DNA of 64,000 nt from Pseudomonas nitroreducens (GTDB taxonomy: Bacteria; Pseudomonadota; Gammaproteobacteria; Pseudomonadales; Pseudomonadaceae): assembly GCF_014204515.1 (NCBI RefSeq), contig NZ_JACHLI010000019.1, positions 70,949-134,948 on the forward strand. The letters run 5' to 3'. Made by a program: the position numbers and the translations under genes. The notes beneath the pieces were generated by a model. It ran no database searches. It was not told the DNA's origin and saw only the letters and a list, made by a program, of their open reading frames with translations. Below, piece after piece: positions 43,323-50,770 of this stretch (positions are counted from its first letter, which is position 1; each line of letters starts with the position of its first letter).

Positions 43323-45728
43323 TCAGCGCAGCACGGCTGGGCCCTCCCGGCCAGCCACCGCCGCCGCCTCTTCGGCGGTCAGCAGTGCCGTGCGCGGCAC
43401 CTCCATCAGGCGCGCGCAGGCGGCCAGCACGTGGGCCCAGGTGCAACGGTTGGCGAACAGCATCCCCGCCTCATCCAACGTGCCTCCCTGGTTGCGATAG
43501 CCCAGCACCGCCGTCTTCAAGGCATCCGGCAGGATCGGCCAGAGGTGCCCGCGGGCCACTTCCGGGCGCATGTGGGTGAGCAGCACACGGCGCTCGCAGT
43601 GATCGGGGAACAACCGCGCAGCCAGCGATTCGTCCGCCAGCGCCGGCAGCTCCCAGTTGTCCCGCGGTGCGCGGAAACGTCCCGGCTCCTGCAGGTAGAC
43701 CAGCCGGTACGGATAGCCGGCCTCTTCCAGCCGCAAGGCGGCACGGCGCATCTCCGCCAGTTGGTAGCTGCCATTGGCGATCAGCAGGAGCGGCTCGGCA
43801 CCGGGATGCTCGTCCAGCAGGATCGCGCCCTCGCGCGCCAGCTGTTCGGCCTGGGCCTGATTGAACACCGCCTGGCGTTCGCGCTTGGGCGCGACGATGC
43901 AGGCCAGTTGTCCGCGGCTGCGATAGATGTCCGGCAACAGCGCCAGCAGGCTGTTGTGATCGGCGGGAAAGACTACCCGAACCATGTCACTCATCTCGCC
44001 CAGCAGCGCTTCGCAGAAGGTGGTGTCCTGGTGCGACTGCTGGTTCTTGCCGTTCTCCCAGGTGTGCGAGGTCGCCACCAGCGGCCAGCCGAGCCAGCCC
44101 GCCGGGCGCCCGGCCTCCTTCTGCTGACGGGCGAAGATCAGCGTCTGCCGCACGGCGCCGAGCATCTTCACGCAGAACGCCTCGTAGCTGGCCACCAGGT
44201 TCAAACCGCCCTGGTTGGCCAGGCAGGCAGACACCACCGCCTCCTCGTTGAGCGCGGTGATGATCCGCCCGTCCACCGCCTCCAGCTCGCTTTCCGGCTC
44301 GCTCACCCGATGCCGCAGCGCCTTGAGCACCCCGCCCAGGCGGTTGCTCGCCAGCTCGTCGGGGTTGCCGACGCGGGCGCGCAGGTCCGGGTTGGCGCCG
44401 CACAGCTCGACGTAGAAACGATCCAGCGCGGCCATGGGCGAGCATTCGTCGCTGCGGTAATGCAGCAGCGGAATCGAAGGTTCGATGGGCCGACGCACGG
44501 CCAGCGGATTGTCCCGCTCCAGCACCCGACCGCTGCGCGAGGCGGCGAACAGCCCGCAGGCTTGCGCCAGCTCTTCCGGCTCGACCCACAAGGGCGCCGC
44601 GTGCTGGTTGAACAGCTCACGTGCCTCGGCGTCCTCGCTGGGATTGCCCGGCAATGGCAGGTTGTGCGCGGCGTTGCTGCCGGCGCCGTAGAAGCCGTAA
44701 CCCTTGGTCGTCTCGGCGATGCCGTAGGGCATCGGCAGCGGATAGCGCAGGATGCCGCGCTCCTTCTCATCGACCCGGTGCTGCAGCCGCTCTTCCATTT
44801 CCCACAGGGCACAGACGAAGGCTGCCGGGTCGCGGCCGTCGAAGCTGATCGGGTCGAAACCGCAGCGGCGCAGGTGCTGCTTGAATCCCTCCAACCCTTC
44901 GTGGGTACCCAGGTCCGTGCGTTGCTCGATGCGCCGGCCATTGGCGATCATCACCGGCAGTGCCGCGCCGCAATCCTCGGCACGCCACCAGCGGGGAATC
45001 CAGTCGCTGCCACGCTGCTCCTCGGCGGCACCGTCTGAGAGGAAGGCCACCAGCGTTTCGCCGGGCAACGGCATGTGCGCGTACATCAACTCGGCGAACC
45101 CGAGATAGCCCCCTTCGGCAATGCCGCCGGCGGTATGCGGGTTGACGTGGCTACCCAGAGGCGCGGCCACCTTGCCTTCCGGCGTCTGCACGTAGCTGTA
45201 GAAATCCTGCACCAGCCGATCCAGCCCGGCTTCGCCATTGCCGTAGGCAGCGGCCTGCTCCGGGTGCAGGTTGCCGGTGAGCACGTTGAGCGCATCGATC
45301 GCCGCCACGCAGTGGCCCTGCCCCATCAGCCAGCCGCGGGTCTTGCCGCTCAAGGCATTCAGGGCGAGATAACCGGCGTAGGCCGGCACCATGTTCAACG
45401 CACCACCGGTATGGCCTTCGGGCTGCGCCTTGAAGTCGTCGGCCTGCAATGGCGCGCCGTCTAGGCGGACACGCCGGGCGTAGGTCATGTGCGCCACCAG
45501 CCAGAGGCCGGCGCAGGTCAGCCGGTCCAGCGCGCCGAACAGCCGGTAGACGCAGGCCAGGTCCGGCTGCAGGCCGTACTGGACCAATTGATGAGCGATA
45601 CGGAAGACCGCCGCCTGGGTCTGCGGGCTATGCTGAAGCGGTCCGCGGCCTTGCCGCCAACGGGCATATTCCGGCTGCGCCGCCGCGTGGCTGGCGAGTT
45701 CCTCGGGACTGGGCAGTATCTGTGGCAT
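43323..45728 (-). CDS. phosphoketolase-family thiamine-diphosphate enzyme, divergent
   Basis: 801 residues. Layout is XFP-like: EGHTGGALNMVPAYAGYLA in place of the usual GHGGP loop, SHVNPHTAGGIAEGGYLG, a cofactor motif SDG...N (LVAFLSDGAAEEQRGSDWIP, then IANGRRI) and TSHTWENGKNQQSHQDTTF in the PYR domain. Canonical phosphoketolases have GDG at the metal site; here it is SDG. Relatives are variously named phosphoketolase or xylulose 5-phosphate 3-epimerase. It is divergent from a beta-CASP nuclease gene, and an Anr-type box lies 57 bases upstream. The reaction should not be assumed. Confidence 0.78.
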   Translation of the reverse strand: MPQILPSPEELASHAAAQPEYARWRQGRGPLQHSPQTQAAVFRIAHQLVQYGLQPDLACVYRLFGALDRLTCAGLWLVAHMTYARRVRLDGAPLQADDFKAQPEGHTGGALNMVPAYAGYLALNALSGKTRGWLMGQGHCVAAIDALNVLTGNLHPEQAAAYGNGEAGLDRLVQDFYSYVQTPEGKVAAPLGSHVNPHTAGGIAEGGYLGFAELMYAHMPLPGETLVAFLSDGAAEEQRGSDWIPRWWRAEDCGAALPVMIANGRRIEQRTDLGTHEGLEGFKQHLRRCGFDPISFDGRDPAAFVCALWEMEERLQHRVDEKERGILRYPLPMPYGIAETTKGYGFYGAGSNAAHNLPLPGNPSEDAEARELFNQHAAPLWVEPEELAQACGLFAASRSGRVLERDNPLAVRRPIEPSIPLLHYRSDECSPMAALDRFYVELCGANPDLRARVGNPDELASNRLGGVLKALRHRVSEPESELEAVDGRIITALNEEAVVSACLANQGGLNLVASYEAFCVKMLGAVRQTLIFARQQKEAGRPAGWLGWPLVATSHTWENGKNQQSHQDTTFCEALLGEMSDMVRVVFPADHNSLLALLPDIYRSRGQLACIVAPKRERQAVFNQAQAEQLAREGAILLDEHPGAEPLLLIANGSYQLAEMRRAALRLEEAGYPYRLVYLQEPGRFRAPRDNWELPALADESLAARLFPDHCERRVLLTHMRPEVARGHLWPILPDALKTAVLGYRNQGGTLDEAGMLFANRCTWAHVLAACARLMEVPRTALLTAEEAAAVAGREGPAVLR

Positions 45729-45755
45729 CTCGGCTCTCCCTGGGTAGTCCTGGAA

Positions 45756-45761
45756 AGTCTA
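45756..45761 (-). promoter_or_regulatory. -10 element of the phosphoketolase-like gene
   Basis: TAGACT on the minus strand; start of transcription would fall near 45749, about 42 bases from the centre of the Anr-type box and 20 bases before the ATG. Confidence 0.5.
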
Positions 45762-45784
45762 GGTCGCCACGGATCGGACCGGCG

Positions 45785-45798
45785 CTGACATGTATCAA
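45785..45798. promoter_or_regulatory. Anr/FNR-type box upstream of the phosphoketolase-like gene
   Basis: CTGAC-ATGT-ATCAA, matching the consensus TTGAT/C-N4-ATCAA at all but the first base. The centre is at about -42 from the predicted minus-strand start, the classic position for FNR-family activation. Confidence 0.65.
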
Positions 45799-45853
45799 CG
45801 ACCGTCCCGACCAATCAGGCAAGGCTGAAAGAGAATTCCGACAAGGAGACGAC

Positions 45854-47275
45854 ATGGCGCTTCTCACCTTCATCGGCGCGATCCAGGAAGTCACCGGTTC
45901 CTGCTACCTCCTGGAAACCCGCGACGGCGTCCGCGTCCTGCTGGAGTGCGGCATGCGCCAGGGGCGCAGCGGCAACCAGGGCACCCGTGACAACGAGGCG
46001 AACAACCGTACGCCGTTCCCCTTCGACCCGAAGGAACTGGACGCCGTGGTGCTGTCCCACGCCCACCTGGACCACAGTGGCCTGCTGCCGCGCCTGGCAA
46101 AGGAAGGCTTCAAGGGGCCGATCTACGCCACCGAATCCTGCTGCGACCTGCTGGAGCTGATGCTGATGGACTCGGCGCACCTGCAGGAGCGGGACGCCGA
46201 GTGGGAGAACAAGTGGCGCTCGCGCCTGGGCAAGCCGCCGGTGAAACCCCTCTACACCGTGGAGGACGCCTCCCGCGCGCTGAACCAGCGCCGCCGCGTC
46301 AGCTACGGCAGTACGGTGGACGTGGCGCGTGGCATCCGCGTGACCTTCCACAACGCCGGGCACATCCTCGGCTCGGCCATCGTCGAGATCGAGATCCACG
46401 AGTTCGGCTCGACCCGCCGCCTGGTGTTCTCCGGCGACCTGGGCAGCACCTGCTCGCCGCTGATGCGCACGCCGACGCCGCTGACCCGCGCCGATGTCGT
46501 GCTGCTGGAGTCCACCTACGGCGACCGCGATCACCGCGACGCCAACGACACCCTGCTGGAGCTGGCCGGCATCCTCCAGCGCGCGCAGAACGACGGCGGC
46601 AACGTACTGATCCCGTCCTTCGCCGTGGGCCGCACCCAGGACCTGATCTACTACCTGGGGCGCTTCTACCAGGAAGGCCGCCTGCCGCAACAGGTCGTCT
46701 ACCTCGACAGTCCCATGGCAGCGCGCGCCAACAGCATCTACCTGCAGCACATCGGCGAGATCGCCGACGTCGACCGCGAATACATGCGCGGTACCGGCAC
46801 GGCCCAGGTTGGCGAGTGGCTGCCGATCCTGCGCACGACCCAGAGCGCCGACGAATCCATGGCGCTGAACCGCATCAAGAGCGGCGCCATCATCATCGCC
46901 GGCAGCGGCATGTGTACCGGCGGACGCATCGTCCACCACCTCAAGCACAACCTCTGGCGCGAGGAGTGCCACGTCGTCTTCCCAGGCTTCCAGGCCAAGG
47001 GCACCCTGGGTCGCGCCATCGTCGAAGGGGCAGAAACGGTGCGCATCCTGCGCCAGCGCATCAGCGTCAAAGCGCAAATTCACACCCTCGGCGGGTTCTC
47101 CGCCCATGCCGGACAATCGCAATTGATTCAGTGGGTTGGCCACTTCGAGAACAAACCCGAGCTATACCTGATACATGGCGAGCGGGAAAAGATGGACACG
47201 CTCAAGGGCGCGCTCCAGGATCGCCTGAACTGGACGGCCAACATTCCGGAGCCCGGAGACCGGATCGCCATCTGA
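45854..47275 (+). CDS. MBL-fold beta-CASP ribonuclease/exonuclease
   Basis: 473 residues from ATG 45854 (AAGGAG 5 bases before). Metallo-beta-lactamase motif 2 is VVLSHAHLDHSG; later ligands are in FHNAGHILGSAIVEIE and FSGDLG. The beta-CASP insert follows (about 200-380, ESTYGDRDHRD, IPSFAVGRTQDLIYYL) and the closing motif LGGFSAHAGQSQLI and LIHGE. Enzymes of this group (CPSF73/RNase J-like, YSH1 type) cut RNA with two zinc ions. It is divergent from the phosphoketolase-like gene and shares its control region. Confidence 0.9.
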   Translation: MALLTFIGAIQEVTGSCYLLETRDGVRVLLECGMRQGRSGNQGTRDNEANNRTPFPFDPKELDAVVLSHAHLDHSGLLPRLAKEGFKGPIYATESCCDLLELMLMDSAHLQERDAEWENKWRSRLGKPPVKPLYTVEDASRALNQRRRVSYGSTVDVARGIRVTFHNAGHILGSAIVEIEIHEFGSTRRLVFSGDLGSTCSPLMRTPTPLTRADVVLLESTYGDRDHRDANDTLLELAGILQRAQNDGGNVLIPSFAVGRTQDLIYYLGRFYQEGRLPQQVVYLDSPMAARANSIYLQHIGEIADVDREYMRGTGTAQVGEWLPILRTTQSADESMALNRIKSGAIIIAGSGMCTGGRIVHHLKHNLWREECHVVFPGFQAKGTLGRAIVEGAETVRILRQRISVKAQIHTLGGFSAHAGQSQLIQWVGHFENKPELYLIHGEREKMDTLKGALQDRLNWTANIPEPGDRIAI

Positions 47276-47418
47276 AATCGAGGCCTCAGCGACTGTCACA
47301 CCCCGCGTGCCAGACTGCGCAGGCCTCCTGCTGAACCCTGTGCGTGCGGCGAGCGCCAACGCGATACCGCCAGAGCCACCTTGCGTGGCCGGCGCCGCCC
47401 ATGGACAGGCGATCAGGG

Positions 47419-47441
47419 GTTGATGAACAAGGAGTATCAAC
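47419..47441 (+). promoter_or_regulatory. ribosome binding site displayed in a hairpin loop before the LOG gene
   Basis: GTTGAT (47419-47424) pairs with ATCAAC (47436-47441); the 11-base loop is GAACAAGGAGT, containing the ribosome site AAGGAG. The ATG follows immediately at 47442. Confidence 0.6.
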
Positions 47442-48515
47442 ATGCCCTACGAGCCTGACGACTACCTCTCCAGACACTTCCAGACCAGCGGCACCGACCT
47501 TGCGCAGAAGATCGACGAACTGGCTGCGCTGGCCGCTCCCGGCGACAGCCGCAACCTGCCGCTGTACCGCGAGATGCTCACCACCGTCGCCCGCATGGCC
47601 CAGGCCGACCGCAACCGCTGGGACGCCAAGATCATGCTGCAGACCCTGCGCGAGATGGAGCACGCCTTCGCCACCCTGGAGCAGTTCAAGCGTCGCCGCA
47701 AAGTCACGGTGTTCGGCTCGGCGCGTACGCCGGCCGACCACCCGGTCTACACCCTGGCCCGCGAGCTGGGCGAAACCCTGGCCCGCTACGACCTGATGGT
47801 CATCACCGGCGCCGGCGGCGGCATCATGGCCGCCGCCCATGAAGGGGCCGGGCTGGAAAACAGCCTCGGCTTCAACATCACCCTGCCCTTCGAGCAGCAC
47901 GCCAACCGCACCGTGGACGGCACCGGCAACCTGCTGTCGTTCCACTTCTTCTTCCTGCGCAAGCTGTTCTTCGTCAAGGAAGCCGACGCGCTGGTGCTCT
48001 GCCCCGGCGGCTTCGGCACCCTGGACGAAGCGCTGGAAGTGCTGACCCTGATCCAGACCGGCAAGAGCCCGCTGGTCCCGGTGGTGCTGCTCGACCAACC
48101 GGGCGGGCATTACTGGGATCACGCCCTGGAGTTCATCAAGGAGCAGTTGGAAGACAACGGCTACATCCTGCCCAGCGACATGAGCCTGATGACGCTGGTG
48201 CACAGCGCCGAAGAGGCCGCCGAGGAAATCGCCCAGTTCTACAGCAACTTCCACTCCAGCCGCTGGCTCAAGGACCGCTTCGTGATTCGCCTGAACCATC
48301 CGCTGAGCGTCCGTGCCCTGCAGTTGCTGGAACAGGAATTCGGCAGCCTGTGCGTCAGCGGCGGATTCCACCAGCAGCCCTACAGCGAGTCGGAACTGGA
48401 CGAACCGGAGTTCTCCCACCTCACCCGCCTGGCCTTCGCCTTCAACGGCCGTGCCCAGGGGCGCCTGCGGGAGCTGCTGAACTTCATCAACCAGCCGGAG
48501 AACTGGGAACGCTGA
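47442..48515 (+). CDS. LOG-family (Rossmann) protein, possible nucleoside monophosphate phosphoribohydrolase
   Basis: 357 residues, longer than plain LOG proteins (about 190-200) because of an N-terminal helical region (1-85) and a C-terminal extension (about 275-357). The core has VTVFGSARTP, ITGAGGGIMAAAHEGA and the signature PGGFGTLDEALEV with catalytic Glu. LOG enzymes split cytokinin riboside phosphates or AMP/GMP into base and ribose 5-phosphate. Length and context match PA3615-type proteins. An intrinsic terminator follows. Confidence 0.85.
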   Translation: MPYEPDDYLSRHFQTSGTDLAQKIDELAALAAPGDSRNLPLYREMLTTVARMAQADRNRWDAKIMLQTLREMEHAFATLEQFKRRRKVTVFGSARTPADHPVYTLARELGETLARYDLMVITGAGGGIMAAAHEGAGLENSLGFNITLPFEQHANRTVDGTGNLLSFHFFFLRKLFFVKEADALVLCPGGFGTLDEALEVLTLIQTGKSPLVPVVLLDQPGGHYWDHALEFIKEQLEDNGYILPSDMSLMTLVHSAEEAAEEIAQFYSNFHSSRWLKDRFVIRLNHPLSVRALQLLEQEFGSLCVSGGFHQQPYSESELDEPEFSHLTRLAFAFNGRAQGRLRELLNFINQPENWER

Positions 48516-48535
48516 TTTCCAGAGCTGGAGAACAA

Positions 48536-48562
48536 AAAAGGCACCCGATGGGTGCCTTCTTC
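48536..48562. terminator. bidirectional terminator between LOG gene and recX
   Basis: GGCACCC (48540-48546), GAT loop, GGGTGCC (48550-48556), with an A run on the left and T-rich sequence on the right. Confidence 0.82.
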
Positions 48563-48564
48563 GT

Positions 48565-49029
48565 TCAATCATCCGTTCGCCGGCCACTCAGCAGTCGGCT
48601 GATCGCTTCCATCGAGTAGCCGCGATAACTCAGGAACCGCCCCTGCTGGGCTCGTTCGCGGGCATCCTGCGGCAGCCGGGCGAACTTGCGACGCCAGACC
48701 TCACGCAGGTTTTCACTCCAGTCGACACCCGACTCGCTCAGCGCTTCGTCGATCTCGCCACGGGGCAAACCGCGCTGCGACAGCTCCTCGCGAATCCGCA
48801 TCGGACCGTAACCGGCCCGCGCACGGCTGGCGATGTAGCTTTCCAGGTAGCGGCTTTCATTGAGCAACCCCTCCTCGGCCAGACGGTCGAGGGCGGGGTC
48901 GATCAGGTCCTGCGTCGCGCCGCGCTGCCGCAGCTTGCGCGAGAGCTCCGCCCGGCCATGCTCGCGTCTTGCCAGCAGGTCCATGGCGACCCGTCGCACT
49001 GCGACGGGGTTATCGAGCTCAGCGGTCAT
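48565..49029 (-). CDS. recX: RecA regulator RecX
   Basis: 154 residues of three-helix repeats: AMDLLARREHGRAELSRKLRQRG, AEEGLLNESRYLESYIASRARAGYGPMRI and GRFLSYRGYSMEAISRLLSG. RecX caps and disassembles RecA filaments and inhibits RecA coprotease activity. It starts 5 bases after the recA stop, so it depends on read-through from the LexA-controlled recA promoter. Confidence 0.94.
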   Translation of the reverse strand: MTAELDNPVAVRRVAMDLLARREHGRAELSRKLRQRGATQDLIDPALDRLAEEGLLNESRYLESYIASRARAGYGPMRIREELSQRGLPRGEIDEALSESGVDWSENLREVWRRKFARLPQDARERAQQGRFLSYRGYSMEAISRLLSGRRTDD

Positions 49030-49034
49030 GGCGA

Positions 49035-50090
49035 TCAGTAGTCGGCTTCAGCTTCCGCTTCGGCTTCGGCCGCAGCGAGCTCGGCCTTGGTCGGCGGGGT
49101 CTGCTTGGACAGCAACTGATCACGGATAGCCTTGTCGAGGGTGTTGCAGATCTCGGTGTTGTCTTCCAGGAACTTGGCGGCGTTGGCCTTGCCCTGACCG
49201 ATCTTGCTGCCCTGGTAGCTGTACCAGGCGCCGGACTTCTCGATCAGGCCCAGCTGGACGCCCAGGTCGATGATCTCGCCGGTGCGGTAGATACCACGGC
49301 CGTACATGATCTGGAACTCGGCCTGACGGAACGGCGGAGCGACCTTGTTCTTCACGACCTTGACGCGGGTTTCGCTGCCGACCACCTCGTCGCCTTCCTT
49401 CACCGCGCCGGTACGGCGGATGTCGAGACGCACGGAGGAGTAGAACTTCAGCGCGTTACCACCGGTGGTGGTTTCCGGGTTGCCGAACATCACGCCGATC
49501 TTCATGCGGATCTGGTTGATGAAGATGACCAGGCAATTGGCGTTCTTGATGTTGCCGGTGATCTTGCGCAGCGCCTGGGACATCAGACGGGCCTGCAGGC
49601 CGACGTGCTGATCACCCATCTCGCCTTCGATTTCGGCTTTCGGTACCAGAGCCGCCACGGAGTCGACGATGATCACGTCGACGGCGTTGGAACGCACCAG
49701 CATGTCGGTGATTTCCAGGGCCTGTTCGCCGGTGTCCGGTTGGGACACCAGCAGATCATCGACGTTGACGCCCAGCTTGCCGGCGTAGTCCGGGTCCAGT
49801 GCGTGCTCGGCATCGACGAAGGCGCAGGTGGCGCCGATCTTCTGTGCCTGGGCGATGACCGACAGGGTCAGCGTGGTCTTACCCGAGGATTCCGGACCGT
49901 AGATCTCGACAATACGGCCGCGCGGCAGACCGCCGATGCCCAGCGCGATATCCAGGCCCAGCGAGCCGGTGGAGATGGCGGGGATGGCCTGGCGCTCATG
50001 GTCGCCCATGCGCATGACCGCGCCTTTGCCGAATTGGCGTTCGATCTGTCCCAGGGCCGCGGCCAGGGCGCGCTTCTTGTTGTCGTCCAT
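49035..50090 (-). CDS. recA: recombinase RecA
   Basis: 351 residues from ATG 50090. Walker A GPESSGKTT, Walker B IIVDSVAALVPKAE, DNA loop L1/L2 region MGDQHVGLQARLMSQALRK and INQIRMKIGVMFGNPETTTGG, and an acidic C terminus (AEAEAEADY). RecA drives strand exchange and LexA cleavage. A LexA box (50133-50148) overlaps its promoter. recX follows and pncC precedes, as in P. aeruginosa. Confidence 0.98.
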   Translation of the reverse strand: MDDNKKRALAAALGQIERQFGKGAVMRMGDHERQAIPAISTGSLGLDIALGIGGLPRGRIVEIYGPESSGKTTLTLSVIAQAQKIGATCAFVDAEHALDPDYAGKLGVNVDDLLVSQPDTGEQALEITDMLVRSNAVDVIIVDSVAALVPKAEIEGEMGDQHVGLQARLMSQALRKITGNIKNANCLVIFINQIRMKIGVMFGNPETTTGGNALKFYSSVRLDIRRTGAVKEGDEVVGSETRVKVVKNKVAPPFRQAEFQIMYGRGIYRTGEIIDLGVQLGLIEKSGAWYSYQGSKIGQGKANAAKFLEDNTEICNTLDKAIRDQLLSKQTPPTKAELAAAEAEAEAEADY

Positions 50091-50130
50091 TGAAGTCCTC
50101 GCGAAGTCAGGCGGCCGGGCGGCCACGAAC

Positions 50131-50150
50131 AACTGTATAAGTAGACAGTA
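50131..50150 (-). promoter_or_regulatory. LexA (SOS) box and recA promoter
   Basis: On the minus strand CTG-TCTACTTATA-CAG (plus 50133-50148) fits CTG-N10-CAG and lies 43-58 bases before the recA ATG. It overlaps the likely -10 (TACTTA), with TTGCCC about 17 bases upstream as -35. Confidence 0.85.
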
Positions 50151-50175
50151 TTATTCCACAGGGCAAGCCGCTCGC

Positions 50176-50688
50176 CTACCCCTGGATTGGATTTTCCCCA
50201 TCCGCCAGTCGCAACAGCCCATCCAGAGCGGTCGCCACGGCCTGCCGGCGCACGGCTTCCCGATCGCCGGCGTACAGACGGCGTTCGCTGAACAGCTGTT
50301 CGCCTTTCTTCCAGGCCAGCCAGACGGTGCCTACCGGCTTCTCGGCGGAACCGCCATCCGGCCCGGCAATGCCGCTGACCGCCACAGCGATATCCGCCCC
50401 GCTGCGCGGCAAGGCGCCAGCGACCATGGCCTCGACCACTTCCCGGCTCACCGCACCGACCTGCACGAACAGTTCGGCCGGGACATCCAGTTGGCGAGTC
50501 TTCTGGCTGTTGGAGTAAGTGACGTAGCCGGCCTCGAACCACGCCGAGCTGCCGGCAATCCGCGTGATCGCCTCGGCGATGCCGCCGCCGGTGCAGGATT
50601 CGGCAGTGGTCACGCGCAGTCTGTTGGCTTTCAGTCGTTCGCCAAGACGGGCAGAGAGATCGGTAATAGAGGAATCGGTAACGGGCAC
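50176..50688 (-). CDS. pncC: nicotinamide-nucleotide amidohydrolase (CinA C-terminal family)
   Basis: 170 residues, only the CinA_C domain. TTAESCTGGGIAEAIT holds the catalytic Ser; VSGIAGPDGGSAEKPVGTVWLAW is the second conserved block. PncC deamidates NMN to nicotinate mononucleotide, recycling pyridine nucleotides. It precedes recA by 85 bases including the LexA box, so recA has its own promoter. The domain is often called CinA for its link to competence in Gram-positives. Confidence 0.92.
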   Translation of the reverse strand: MPVTDSSITDLSARLGERLKANRLRVTTAESCTGGGIAEAITRIAGSSAWFEAGYVTYSNSQKTRQLDVPAELFVQVGAVSREVVEAMVAGALPRSGADIAVAVSGIAGPDGGSAEKPVGTVWLAWKKGEQLFSERRLYAGDREAVRRQAVATALDGLLRLADGENPIQG

Positions 50689-50770
50689 AGTGCGCTCCGG
50701 GGTTAAAGAAGGCCAGGCGGATACCGTACACTAGGCGCTTTTGCATGTTGAAGCCGGACAGCCAGAAGCC

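Noticed and set aside
47419..47441. FNR/Anr box before the LOG gene
   Set aside because: The half-sites TTGAT and ATCAA are there but 11 bases apart instead of 4, and they abut the start codon; an RNA hairpin is a better reading.
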